Assembly: GCA_910583855.1 (NCBI GenBank)
Contig: CAJTYL010000002.1
Location: 62,001 to 126,000 of the forward strand
Reading direction: 5' to 3'
Source: an uncultured Christensenella sp.
GTDB lineage: Bacteria > Bacillota > Clostridia > Christensenellales > Borkfalkiaceae
DNA length: 64,000 nt
Part shown: positions 40,874 to 49,784 of the stretch, in pieces
Layout of the letters: the number at the start of each line of letters is the position of its first letter
Position numbering within the stretch: position 1 is the first letter of the stretch
The notes under the pieces: generated by a model
Seen by the model: the letters and a program-made list of their open reading frames with translations, nothing else
Databases searched by the model: none
Told to the model about the DNA's origin: nothing
Program-made: the position numbers and the translations under genes

Positions 40874-42475
40874 ATGACCAAGTACATATTCGTTACGGGG
40901 GGAGTTGTTTCGGGTTTAGGCAAAGGCATTACCGCCGCGTCGCTCGGCAGACTTTTGAAGTGCAGAGGGTATAAGGTGGCTTCGCAAAAGCTCGACCCCT
41001 ACATCAATATCGACCCCGGCACGATGAGCCCTTATCAGCACGGCGAAGTATTCGTAACCGACGACGGCGCTGAAACCGACCTCGACCTCGGACACTACGA
41101 AAGGTTCATTGACGAAAATTTAAATAAGTACTCCAACCTTACCACGGGCAAGGTCTATTGGAATGTTTTAAATAAAGAGCGCAACGGCGAATACTTAGGG
41201 CAGACCGTGCAGGTAATTCCACATATTACCAACGAGATTAAAACCTTTATCTACAACGTTGGCAAAACCAGTTCGGCGGAAGTTGTGATAACCGAAATCG
41301 GCGGTACGATAGGTGACATCGAAAGTCAGCCGTTTATCGAAGCTATCCGTCAGGTTGCGCGCGAAGTGGGCAGGGATAACTGCTGTTTTATCCACGTAAC
41401 CTTAGTTCCCTATATTTCAGGCTCGGAAGAGTTCAAATCGAAGCCCACTCAGCACTCCGTAAAGGAATTGCAGGGTATGGGCATCAACCCCGATATAATC
41501 ATCACCCGCGTGGACAGCCCTATGCCCGAGGATGTAAAAGCAAAAATTGCCATGTTCTGCAACGTCGAACCCGAGTGTTGCATAGAGAATATGACGCTGC
41601 CCGTCCTCTACGAGTGCCCTATAATGCTTGAAGAAAGCCGCTTTTCGGAAATCGTTTGCAAACGCTTGAAGCTCGACCCCCGCGTTATAGATTTAACCGA
41701 GTGGAACAAGATGCTTCAACGCATAGCCGCCCGCGATAAAAAGGTAAAAATCGCGCTTTGCGGCAAGTACGTTCAGCTTCACGACGCATATTTGTCCGTT
41801 GCCGAAGCTTTGGCGCACGCAGGATATGAAAACGCCGCAAAGATTGATATTCAGTGGATAGATACCGAGGTTATCGAAAAAGGCAACCTCAAAAAGATAT
41901 TCGGCGGCGTGGACGGCATTTTAGTCCCCGGCGGCTTCGGCGGACGAGGAGTAGAGGGCAAAATTCTTGCCGCAAAGTACGCGCGTGAGAATAATATTCC
42001 TTATCTCGGCATATGTCTTGGTATGCAGACTGCGGTCATTGAGTTTGCAAGGAACGTTTTAGGCTTTAAGGACGCCAACTCCTCGGAGTTCAATCCTCGG
42101 TCTGAGCACTGCGTTATAGACTTAATGCCCGACCAGCACGGCGTAAAAATGGGCGGAACCATGCGCCTTGGCGCGTACCCCTGCAAGGTTACGGGCAAGC
42201 TTATGAAGGAAGCCTACGGCGCGGACGAAATCTCCGAACGTCACCGCCACAGATACGAGTTCAACAACGACTTCCGTGAAGAGCTTGAAAAGGCGGGTAT
42301 GGTAATTGCGGGCTTATCGCCAGACGGAAGTCTCGTCGAAGCGGTTGAAATTCCCGCCAATGACTTCTATCTCGGCGTGCAGTACCATCCCGAATTCAAG
42401 TCACGCCCCCAAAGCGCACACCCCGTGTTCAGGGAATTTATCAAACACGCCGTCATCTACAGCAACAAAAAATAA
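40874..42475 (+). CDS. pyrG: CTP synthase
   Basis: PyrG aminates UTP to CTP with glutamine and ATP. The 533-residue protein has the amidoligase domain (KYIFVTGGVVSGLGKGI, P-loop-like, and the UTP/ATP residues in DPYINIDPGTM) and a C-terminal class I glutamine amidotransferase with Cys in GICLGMQTAV and His/Glu in QYHPEFKSRP. The in-frame GTG at 40859 overlaps the SD; GAGGAGG at 40861-40867 fixes the ATG at 40874. A deleted family A element forms the leader. No attenuation-type C-tract start site as in Bacillus pyrG was seen. Confidence 0.96.
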   Translation: MTKYIFVTGGVVSGLGKGITAASLGRLLKCRGYKVASQKLDPYINIDPGTMSPYQHGEVFVTDDGAETDLDLGHYERFIDENLNKYSNLTTGKVYWNVLNKERNGEYLGQTVQVIPHITNEIKTFIYNVGKTSSAEVVITEIGGTIGDIESQPFIEAIRQVAREVGRDNCCFIHVTLVPYISGSEEFKSKPTQHSVKELQGMGINPDIIITRVDSPMPEDVKAKIAMFCNVEPECCIENMTLPVLYECPIMLEESRFSEIVCKRLKLDPRVIDLTEWNKMLQRIAARDKKVKIALCGKYVQLHDAYLSVAEALAHAGYENAAKIDIQWIDTEVIEKGNLKKIFGGVDGILVPGGFGGRGVEGKILAAKYARENNIPYLGICLGMQTAVIEFARNVLGFKDANSSEFNPRSEHCVIDLMPDQHGVKMGGTMRLGAYPCKVTGKLMKEAYGADEISERHRHRYEFNNDFREELEKAGMVIAGLSPDGSLVEAVEIPANDFYLGVQYHPEFKSRPQSAHPVFREFIKHAVIYSNKK

Positions 42476-42489
42476 CTCCTTTCACTCCG

Positions 42490-42530
42490 CGCCCCCATGT
42501 CATTCGGGACATAGGCGAAGAATCTCTTTA
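42490..42530. repeat. Family D repeat
   Basis: CATGTCATTCGGGACATAGG and CGAAGAATCTCTTTA between pyrG and dapL. Confidence 0.5.
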
Positions 42531-42567
42531 ATTTAAGCGTTTAACCAACAAAAAAATAAGGTAAATT

Positions 42568-43749
42568 ATGAATTTTAATAAAAATTTCAACGACGTTGCG
42601 GATAGCTACCTGTTTGCGGAAGTCGCTTCAAGGGTAGCCGCGTTTTCCCGAACCCACACCGACAAAAAAATAATAAAGCTCGGCATTGGCGACGTAACCT
42701 TGCCCCTCGTTCCCGAAGTCATAAAGGCTATGCACGCGGGCGTTGAGGATATGTCAAAACAGGAAACCTTTAAAGGCTACGGTCCTTACGAGGGCTACGC
42801 CTTTTTGCGTGAGAGTATACAAAGCTATTATAAAGAAAGCGGAGTCAATTTAGGTTTAAGCGAAATCTTCGTGTCCGACGGCGCAAAGTCGGATTTGGGC
42901 AATATCCTCGATATTTTCTCTGCGGACAATACCGTCCTTGTTCCCGACCCCGTATATCCCGTCTACGTCGATACGAACTTAATGGCGGGAAGAAAAATTC
43001 TTTTCGCCGACGCAACCGAAGAAAACGGCTTTCTTCCTATGCCCGACTATTCCTTGGACGTAGATTTAATTTATATCTGCTCGCCCAACAATCCCACGGG
43101 CGCGGCGTATACAAAGGCTCAGCTCAAAGAATGGGTCGATTTCGCCAATGCAAAGCACGCGGTAATTTTATACGACGCCGCTTACGAATGCTTTGTATCC
43201 GACGGCAACCTTGCCCGTTCTATATTTCAGATAGAGGGCGCAAGAACCTGCGCAATCGAGTTCTGCTCGTTCTCCAAAATCGCGGGTTTCACGGGTACGC
43301 GTTGCGGCTATACCGTAGTTCCCGAAGAGCTTGAAAAGGACGGCTTCAACGCCAATAAAGCATGGCTCCGCCGTCAGTCTACCAAGTTCAACGGCGTTCC
43401 CTATATCGTCCAGAAGGGCGCGGCGGCGGTGTTCACTAAGCAAGGTATGCGGGAGATAAAGCAAAATCTCGCGTACTATATGGACAACGCAAAGTTAATT
43501 GCGGATTGTATGGACGACCTCGGCATTTGGTATACGGGCGGCAAAAATTCCCCCTACATCTGGCTGAAATGTCCACGCAATATGGGCAGTTGGGAGTTCT
43601 TCGACTATCTTTTGAACAACGCGCAGGTGGTGGGTACGCCCGGCGCAGGCTTCGGCAAGTGCGGCGAGGGTTACTTCCGTCTGACGGCGTTCGGCAGCAG
43701 GGAGGGGACTGAGGAAGCCGTTGCCCGCATTAAAAAACTATTAAAATAA
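42568..43749 (+). CDS. dapL: LL-diaminopimelate aminotransferase
   Basis: DapL makes LL-diaminopimelate in one step from tetrahydrodipicolinate and glutamate, bypassing dapC-E. The 393-residue fold-type I aminotransferase has IKLGIGDVTLPLVPEV (DapL signature), VLVPDPVYPVYVDTN, ICSPNNPTGAAYTK, and the PLP lysine in CSFSKIAGFTGTRCGY. The C-terminal FFDYLLNNAQVVGTPGAGFG supports DapL over general aspartate aminotransferases. SD AAGG lies 6 bases upstream. dapF is 3 kb upstream, so two steps of one pathway are near each other. Confidence 0.94.
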   Translation: MNFNKNFNDVADSYLFAEVASRVAAFSRTHTDKKIIKLGIGDVTLPLVPEVIKAMHAGVEDMSKQETFKGYGPYEGYAFLRESIQSYYKESGVNLGLSEIFVSDGAKSDLGNILDIFSADNTVLVPDPVYPVYVDTNLMAGRKILFADATEENGFLPMPDYSLDVDLIYICSPNNPTGAAYTKAQLKEWVDFANAKHAVILYDAAYECFVSDGNLARSIFQIEGARTCAIEFCSFSKIAGFTGTRCGYTVVPEELEKDGFNANKAWLRRQSTKFNGVPYIVQKGAAAVFTKQGMREIKQNLAYYMDNAKLIADCMDDLGIWYTGGKNSPYIWLKCPRNMGSWEFFDYLLNNAQVVGTPGAGFGKCGEGYFRLTAFGSREGTEEAVARIKKLLK

Positions 43750-43868
43750 AAACGCGGATATACGCCGTCCTTCTGCGTAGCGCTACGTTTTTCTAAGTCG
43801 TGTACGCCCAAGTACACTCCTGTCGAAAAGCCTCGCTCGCCTTGAATTACGACGCATCTGCGCGTTTT
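43749..43868 (+). repeat. Family B intergenic repeat, copy between dapL and malQ
   Basis: Bounded by AAAACGC and GCGTTTT and starting two bases before the dapL stop ends. The middle carries GTGTACGCCCAAGTACAC, an inner hairpin also present at 54590-54608. Confidence 0.62.
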
Positions 43869-43907
43869 ATAAAAACGTATAGATAATATTTTACAAACGG
43901 TGATAAA

Positions 43908-45410
43908 ATGGAAAATCTTATTGAACGCGGAGCAGGCGTGCTTTGCCATATCTCGTCGCTGCACGGCAAGTACGGTATAGGCACGATAGGAAAGGAAGCT
44001 TACGAGTTCGCCGACTTTTTAAGGCGGGCGCACGTCAAGTATTGGCAAATTTTGCCCCTTGCGCAGACGGGCTACGGCGACAGCCCGTATTCGTCGGTTT
44101 GCTGTAATTCGGGCAATCCGTATTTTATCGACCTCGAAGCGCTGAAAGACGAAGGGCTTCTGGACGAAGAAGAGCTTGCAAGCTGCGAGATGCCTGCTGG
44201 CGACATCGACTACGGCGCGCTCTTTAATACGCGGTTCGATGTTTTAAGGCTTGCATACGCCCGCTTCGATATAACGAATGAAGAATTTGTCAGCTTCGTC
44301 GAAAGCGGCGAGTTTGACGATTACGCCGTGTTTATGTCCTTAAAGGCAAGATATTCGGGCTCCTTTAACGAGTTTCCCGACAGCTACAAATACGCTGAAA
44401 ACTTAGCCATAAAGGAATTCAGGGAAACGAACTACAAAAGCGACTATTGCTTTTGGATATTCTTACAGTTCGTATTTAAAAAGCAGTGGGCAAAGCTCAA
44501 AGCCTACGTAAACGCCCTCGGCATTAAGATTATAGGCGACCTGCCCTTGTACGTCGCGTACGATTCCGCCGACGTTTGGGCGCGTCCCGAGCTTTTCTGC
44601 CTTGACGAGGATTTGAATCCAACGGAAGTCGCAGGCGTTCCGCCCGATTACTTTTCCCCCACGGGTCAGCTTTGGGGCAACCCCGTCTATAACTGGGACT
44701 TGCTTGAAAGCGAAAAATACGAGTGGTGGATTAACCGCATAAGAAAAATGCGCGAAACGGTGGACGTTATCCGTATAGACCATTTCAGAGGCTTTGACAG
44801 ATATTACTCTATCCCCGCAGGCGCGGAAACCGCGGAAGTCGGCGAGTGGAAGCAGGGACCGGGATTGAAGTTTTTCCTGCAATTAAAAAAGAAGCTCGGC
44901 AACGTTCCCGTGATTGCGGAAGATTTGGGCGTCGTCGACTACGGCGTGGAAAAGTTGCGTCAAAGAACGGGCTACCCCGGTATGAAAATTATGCTCTTTG
45001 CCTTCGACGGCAAGCCGAGCAACCCGTATCTTCCCAAAAACATTCAGGAAAACGCAGTCGTTTACTCCGGCACACACGACAACGCAACCGCTTTGGGGCT
45101 TTTAAAGAGAATGACGGATTCCCAGTTTACCGTATTCAAAACGCGGCTTCGCGCCGCGCTCAGGGACGAGGGCGTCGCAGTTCCGTTCAAAACCAGAAGG
45201 GAGGCGGCGCGTGCGCTGTGCGTATGCGTGCTTGCGTCTAACGCCAATCTTGCAATTCTGCCCGTGCAGGATATATTGGGACTTGGCGACGAGGCGCGTA
45301 TGAACACGCCATCGACCGCAACGGGTAACTGGAAGTTCCGCTTGACTCAAGCTCCTTCCCGTTACGATACGGCTATACTCCGTAAAATGGTAAAGGAATT
45401 TAACAGATAA
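43908..45410 (+). CDS. malQ: 4-alpha-glucanotransferase (amylomaltase)
   Basis: MalQ transfers alpha-1,4-glucan segments between maltodextrins in glycogen or starch use. The 500-residue GH77 protein begins with RGAGVLCHISSLHGKYGIGT, then WQILPLAQTGYGDSPYSS, IIGDLPLYVAYDSADVWA, the nucleophile region VIRIDHFRGFDRY (Asp in RIDHFRG), and VIAEDLGVVD (acid/base Glu). The C-terminal NTPSTATGNWKFR is typical. A short SD-like GGTG precedes the ATG. No other glycogen gene is nearby; it ends at a terminator. Confidence 0.95.
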   Translation: MENLIERGAGVLCHISSLHGKYGIGTIGKEAYEFADFLRRAHVKYWQILPLAQTGYGDSPYSSVCCNSGNPYFIDLEALKDEGLLDEEELASCEMPAGDIDYGALFNTRFDVLRLAYARFDITNEEFVSFVESGEFDDYAVFMSLKARYSGSFNEFPDSYKYAENLAIKEFRETNYKSDYCFWIFLQFVFKKQWAKLKAYVNALGIKIIGDLPLYVAYDSADVWARPELFCLDEDLNPTEVAGVPPDYFSPTGQLWGNPVYNWDLLESEKYEWWINRIRKMRETVDVIRIDHFRGFDRYYSIPAGAETAEVGEWKQGPGLKFFLQLKKKLGNVPVIAEDLGVVDYGVEKLRQRTGYPGMKIMLFAFDGKPSNPYLPKNIQENAVVYSGTHDNATALGLLKRMTDSQFTVFKTRLRAALRDEGVAVPFKTRREAARALCVCVLASNANLAILPVQDILGLGDEARMNTPSTATGNWKFRLTQAPSRYDTAILRKMVKEFNR

Positions 45411-45431
45411 ATTAAAAAGTACGATAAATAG

Positions 45432-45471
45432 ACGAAAGGCGGGGTCGCGTTACGCGCCCCCGCCTTTCGTT
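45432..45471 (+). terminator. Rho-independent terminator after malQ
   Basis: ACGAAAGGCGGGG (45432-45444) / CCCCGCCTTTCGT (45458-45470) around a GC-rich loop that can itself pair (CGCG/CGCG). Confidence 0.75.
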
Positions 45472-45477
45472 ACGCCA

Positions 45478-45516
45478 TTCCTGTCATTCTGAGCCAACGG
45501 CGAATAATCTCTTTAT
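45478..45516. repeat. Family D repeat
   Basis: TTCCTGTCATTCTGAGCC and GGCGAATAATCTCTTTA between malQ and spoIIE. Confidence 0.55.
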
Positions 45517-45539
45517 TAAAAGCCCGACACGCCGCGCCC

Positions 45540-47804
45540 TTACGTGTTGTCGAAAATTCTCGTGCACAGCACGGTCATATCGTCGGTTACCGCGCGGTTG
45601 GTTTTTTCAAGCGCGCCCGCAAGAATTTTATCGGCCAGATTCTGCGGGTTCAACGGCTTGAATCCCTGCAAAAATTCATACAAATCGGTGGCGGAGGGGA
45701 AAGCGGAAGTTATCCCGTCGCTCATAAAAATCACCGTGTCGCCGTCCCGCAACAGCTCGGTACTCACGGCGGGGTGCAGACTGTCCAAAATGCCGAGGGG
45801 AAGTGAGTTGCTCTCCAAAATCTTAATTTCTCCCTCGCGCAGAATTATCCCCGCGGGCGAGCCTATCTTTACGAAGTCCGCCCTGCCCGTATCAAGGTTT
45901 ACGGCGGCAATATCTATGCAGGTAAACCGCTCGTCGCGGTTAAAGGATAGCAGCTTGTTTATAGTCTTTAACACGGTATCCGCCGGCATCTCCGCGCGGT
46001 AAAACGCTTCTATTAAGGAAATAGCCGACTCGGATACCTTCCGCGCATATTCTCCGCTGCCCATACCGTCGGATAACGCCATTAAAAAGGAGTGTTCGTT
46101 TATGCGTATAACCGAGTGCGTGTCGCCCGAAACCTTCTCGTCGCTTTTCACGGCGCAAGCAACGCCGAACGCCGCGTCAAGCCTCGGCGGGGCGGTGAAT
46201 ATAAGGCAGCTTTTTTCTTCGTCGTAAGCTATTTTGTCCTTTAAAACATACCTGCGTTTCAGGTTGTCGGAAATAATATCGGTCATTGCCTTTATGTCCG
46301 TCCTGCCGAGTATAACCGCGCACAGTTCGGTTGCGTCCTCGCCGTCAACGTAAACCTCGGGAGAGGAAATTCCGTGGGAAGAAAGCGCCTTTTTCACGCT
46401 TTCCGCCGCCCCTGTGAATTGTTGCGACTTGCTCAAATCCACTGCACAGCTTTTCATAACCTCGGCAACGCCCCGCGCCTGCTCCGCAAGCATTTTGCGC
46501 CCCGAACGCGCGTTTTCCGTTTCGGTCATAAATCTTCTGTACTCTGAAAGTATTGCGTTCAGCCCGTTTAAAACTTCGGCAGGGCGGGAGCAGTTCAACG
46601 TCATTTCGGAGGGTAGGTCAATCAGATTTACTTTGCCTTTGATACAGCCTGCGTCTATAAGCCTTTTAAAGCCCGTATAAACGCCCGACTTCTCGCACCG
46701 CGTCCGCCTTTCACAGTTTTTGCAACACCTTTCTTTCAGCTCCGCAAACATTCTCTCCCTTGCGGCGCTGTCGTTCGTGTTTTCGTCCAAAGCAATAAAC
46801 GCGCACTCTATTTCGCGGAAAACCTCGGATATTCTGTAAAGCTTTTCGCCCGTCCACCTGCGGCTCCTCGTTACCGCGGTTTCGGGCAAAACCTCCTTAA
46901 CTAACAGCCTGCGCTTTAGGGCGGCAAGCTTTTCGTCCTTGAAAAGCGAGGGGATAAAGCAGGCTAAAAACAGCAACAGCGCGTACACTACGATAAGCGG
47001 AACAGGGCAGTTGAAACATCCCGCCGCATACATATAATACGCCGTTACAGCGGCAGTTATCGCCCCTACGGCAAACCTTCCCGTCCCGCTGAAAAGCAGG
47101 GCGACGGTGGTTATTATAAGCATAACGGTAAGGGGGAGTAAAGTAAGGTTAGCCACCGCGGCGGGAACGGCGATGCAAAGCCCGACTATAATCGCCGCGG
47201 GCGAGCGTGCAAGACGGACGGAAAACACCGTTACAAACGCGCAGAAGCATATGTAAAAGGCTTGCCCCAAAAGCGAGTGCATTCCGACCCCGCACACGGC
47301 GTAGACCACGGCAAGGCACACGAGTTCGTCCTCTCTGAGGCGGCACCGCTGCAATCTGAAAAGTATTGCATAAACGCTCTTTAACGAAAAGTACGCAAAA
47401 ATTATTATTACGCCTGCGGCAATCCCGCGCAGCGCGTAGCCGTTTGAAATTATGAACTCTCCGCCCAGCCATGGCGCAAAGGCGACGTAGGGTGCCAGCG
47501 CGATTAAAAGATAAGCTATTCCCTCGATGCGTATTTTCCTACCCGTTCTCCTATATAAAAAAGTTATAACGCCGAGAAAAAGTCCAGAAAAAAGGCTCGT
47601 TAAGCTCACCGTTAAATTCAGGCTCACTATTGAAGAAAGCGCAAAAAGCAGGGGCGTAACTATAACGTTAGTCCCGCAAAGAAGCGCCGCAAACAGTATG
47701 CCGAGGGAGAACGGCACGCCCCGCACCGCGCCGTTAGAGAATATAAAAGCCGCCAAAAAAACGGCGTATAAAAGTATGCTTTTGAAGTTTATTTTTAACG
47801 GCAT
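45540..47804 (-). CDS. spoIIE: Stage II sporulation protein E, PP2C-type phosphatase
   Basis: SpoIIE dephosphorylates SpoIIAA to free sigma-F in the forespore and helps polar septation. The 754-residue protein has about ten membrane helices in the first ~300 residues, a regulatory middle (a Cys-containing CCKNCERRTRCEKSG stretch near 365-380), and a PP2C domain from about 540 with ALSDGMGSGEYA, GSPAGIILREGE and IFMSDGITSAF, holding the metal Asp residues. No clear SD precedes the ATG at 47804. No perfect Spo0A box was found upstream. With spoIVA it indicates a real sporulation programme. Confidence 0.95.
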   Translation of the reverse strand: MPLKINFKSILLYAVFLAAFIFSNGAVRGVPFSLGILFAALLCGTNVIVTPLLFALSSIVSLNLTVSLTSLFSGLFLGVITFLYRRTGRKIRIEGIAYLLIALAPYVAFAPWLGGEFIISNGYALRGIAAGVIIIFAYFSLKSVYAILFRLQRCRLREDELVCLAVVYAVCGVGMHSLLGQAFYICFCAFVTVFSVRLARSPAAIIVGLCIAVPAAVANLTLLPLTVMLIITTVALLFSGTGRFAVGAITAAVTAYYMYAAGCFNCPVPLIVVYALLLFLACFIPSLFKDEKLAALKRRLLVKEVLPETAVTRSRRWTGEKLYRISEVFREIECAFIALDENTNDSAARERMFAELKERCCKNCERRTRCEKSGVYTGFKRLIDAGCIKGKVNLIDLPSEMTLNCSRPAEVLNGLNAILSEYRRFMTETENARSGRKMLAEQARGVAEVMKSCAVDLSKSQQFTGAAESVKKALSSHGISSPEVYVDGEDATELCAVILGRTDIKAMTDIISDNLKRRYVLKDKIAYDEEKSCLIFTAPPRLDAAFGVACAVKSDEKVSGDTHSVIRINEHSFLMALSDGMGSGEYARKVSESAISLIEAFYRAEMPADTVLKTINKLLSFNRDERFTCIDIAAVNLDTGRADFVKIGSPAGIILREGEIKILESNSLPLGILDSLHPAVSTELLRDGDTVIFMSDGITSAFPSATDLYEFLQGFKPLNPQNLADKILAGALEKTNRAVTDDMTVLCTRIFDNT

Positions 47805-47908
47805 GACTTTATTCTATAATAAAGAATTATAAAAAATTTGTCTTATAATAATTTAATTTGCCTTTTTGCGGGACAAAATAAAAATCCGTTTCGTTATAGT
47901 TTCAGAAT

Positions 47909-47936
47909 TTGCAAAATTAAAATTTAATGTTATAAT
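47909..47936 (+). promoter_or_regulatory. Promoter of the BspA-like lipoprotein gene
   Basis: TTGCAA (47909-47914), a 16-base spacer and TATAAT (47931-47936), with GAGGAAGA and an ATG following within 20 bases. Confidence 0.62.
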
Positions 47937-47952
47937 TGATTTGAGGAAGAAT

Positions 47953-49578
47953 ATGAGCAAAAAGAAACTTGTATTAAAATTTTTACTGATAGTCGCGATA
48001 ATATCGAGCGCCTTCGCGTTTTCTTCGTGCTTCACCACGATAGGCTTGGTATCCTGTAAAAAAAGCTGTCAGGAATCCTGCAATTCATCGGAAATTTACG
48101 TAAGCGGGCACGAGTACGGAATTTATTATACTCTTGACGACAGCGGTGAATTTTATTGGGTTTCCGAAGTGGGTTATAAAGAAACCGATGTGAAAATTCC
48201 CGAAGCATACGAAGGTTATCCGGTAATGGGGATAAAACATCGCGCGTTTGAGCATTACAGACAAACGGGCAGCTGCGGAGGCGGTTATTACTTCGGTATG
48301 CACCTTTCTAGTCTTACCTTGCCTAAAACTGTCAAAATTATCGATATAGGCGTGTTTGGGGGCGGAATAGACCACAATTATCACACTGAAGTTGCAACCT
48401 GCGATAAGCTGATTTACGAAGGCACGATAGGGGACTGGTGTGATATGGAATTTCGTAGTAAGCCTTTTTATGACGGAACGAAATTATATATTGACGGTGA
48501 GCTTTTGACCGATTTGGTTATCCCCGAAGATGTAACTAAAATAAACGAAAACGCCTTTGCTTATTACAACTGGTTTGACAGCGTAACTCTGCACGAAAAT
48601 TTTACGGAAATCGGAGAGAACGCTTTCGAAGGCAGTAATATTAAATCAATCACTTTCCCTTGCAAGGATTTGACTATATTGCAAGCTGCGTTTTTCGGAT
48701 GTAATCAGTTAGAGGCAGTAACCTTTACGGGCGAAAATTTGGTTTTGGCGGACGACAGTATTTTTGCGTGGTGTTCAGCCCTTAAAGAGGTGGAGTGGAA
48801 TACCGTTAGAATAACGGAAATAACGGAGTGCACTTTTGCCGGCTGTTATAGTTTGGAAAGTTTCGCTATTCCCTCTTCTGTCGAAGTGATTGAAAATCGG
48901 GCGTTCGACGGTTGTTATAATCTCGTCGAGGTCTATAACCTTTCAAAGCTCAACGTCCTCGCGGGTTCGACGACCCACGGCGGGGTAGCGCAATACGCGG
49001 GCGTAGTCCATACGGCGGAAGGTGAAGGCGGTTCAATTTTAACCGTCGGCGACTATAAGTTCGCCGTAAGCGACGCAGGCGTCACTCTGTTTAAATATAC
49101 GGGCGACGGCGGTGCGCTCAATCTGCCCGTTTTGGAGAGCGGCGAAAACTACGGTATAAGAAGAGAAATATTTTCGGGTAATGACAATATTCTATCCGTA
49201 AATATCCCTGCTTGCGTAACGGATATAGGCGACAGAGCGTTTGCAAATTGTTTTAAGCTTAAAATAGTTTCGGGTTGCGAAGGGCTTGTAAATATAGGCG
49301 TTTGTGCGTTTGCAAATTGTAACAAACTTGAAAGTGTGACTTTAGTCGTCGTCGAAAATATAGAGTATGGGGCGTTTATAAATTGTCCCGCGCTTCATTC
49401 AATAAGTCTTCCCGAAACCTTAAAGCAGTTGGGCAGCGGCTCGCTCGGCGACGGCAACGCTAAGATTACCTACGCGGGTACGCTTGAAGAATGGCTTGCG
49501 GTGGAATTAAACGCGGGCGCGACTACTGACGTTACCGTAACCTGTTCGGACGGCGAAGTCTGGGAAGGCAAAATTTAA
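47953..49578 (+). CDS. BspA-like leucine-rich-repeat surface lipoprotein
   Basis: From the ATG at 47953 (GAGGAAGA upstream; the longer frame from 47866 starts inside the promoter) the product is 541 residues. A basic start, a hydrophobic stretch and a lipobox-like FSSC form a lipoprotein signal. The body has at least eight LRR_5/TpLRR repeats, for example ENAFAYYNWFDSVTLHENF, GDRAFANCFKLKIVS and GVCAFANCNKLESVTL, the fold of BspA/IspA surface adhesins. It lies on the outer membrane face. The first third is richer in A/T than neighbours, fitting an accessory gene. The ligand is unknown. Confidence 0.87.
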   Translation: MSKKKLVLKFLLIVAIISSAFAFSSCFTTIGLVSCKKSCQESCNSSEIYVSGHEYGIYYTLDDSGEFYWVSEVGYKETDVKIPEAYEGYPVMGIKHRAFEHYRQTGSCGGGYYFGMHLSSLTLPKTVKIIDIGVFGGGIDHNYHTEVATCDKLIYEGTIGDWCDMEFRSKPFYDGTKLYIDGELLTDLVIPEDVTKINENAFAYYNWFDSVTLHENFTEIGENAFEGSNIKSITFPCKDLTILQAAFFGCNQLEAVTFTGENLVLADDSIFAWCSALKEVEWNTVRITEITECTFAGCYSLESFAIPSSVEVIENRAFDGCYNLVEVYNLSKLNVLAGSTTHGGVAQYAGVVHTAEGEGGSILTVGDYKFAVSDAGVTLFKYTGDGGALNLPVLESGENYGIRREIFSGNDNILSVNIPACVTDIGDRAFANCFKLKIVSGCEGLVNIGVCAFANCNKLESVTLVVVENIEYGAFINCPALHSISLPETLKQLGSGSLGDGNAKITYAGTLEEWLAVELNAGATTDVTVTCSDGEVWEGKI

Positions 49579-49589
49579 TTATCGCCTCC

Positions 49590-49725
49590 GGTCATTCCGC
49601 GCCACCATGTCATTCCGACCAATGAGTAGTAATCTTTGCGCACCTCATAGTCATTCCGAGCCAACGGTGAAGAATCTATTTCAGATAATCACGGCGCAAA
49701 ACGTAGCGAAGAATCTCCTGTAATA
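49590..49725. repeat. Cluster of family D repeats
   Basis: Four partial units in tandem: GGTCATTCCGCGCC, CATGTCATTCCGACC, TAGTCATTCCGAGCCAACGG with GAAGAATC, and GTAGCGAAGAATCTCC. Confidence 0.6.
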
Positions 49726-49741
49726 TAATCATTAACAATGT

Positions 49742-49782
49742 AAAAAGCCTCCGCGCATTGAAGCGCGAGGGCTTTCTTTTTA
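49742..49782 (-). terminator. Terminator of mnmG
   Basis: On the minus strand AAAGCCCTCGCGC, loop TTCAAT and GCGCGGAGGCTTTTT lie directly after the mnmG stop. Confidence 0.75.
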
Positions 49783-49784
49783 TT

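Noticed and set aside
40513..40929. Minus-strand open frame of 138 codons before pyrG
   Set aside because: It consists of family C, D and A repeats read backwards and overlaps the pyrG start.
47866..47952. N-terminal extension of the BspA-like protein to an upstream start
   Set aside because: The extension covers the predicted promoter and lacks an SD, and it would bury the lipoprotein signal.
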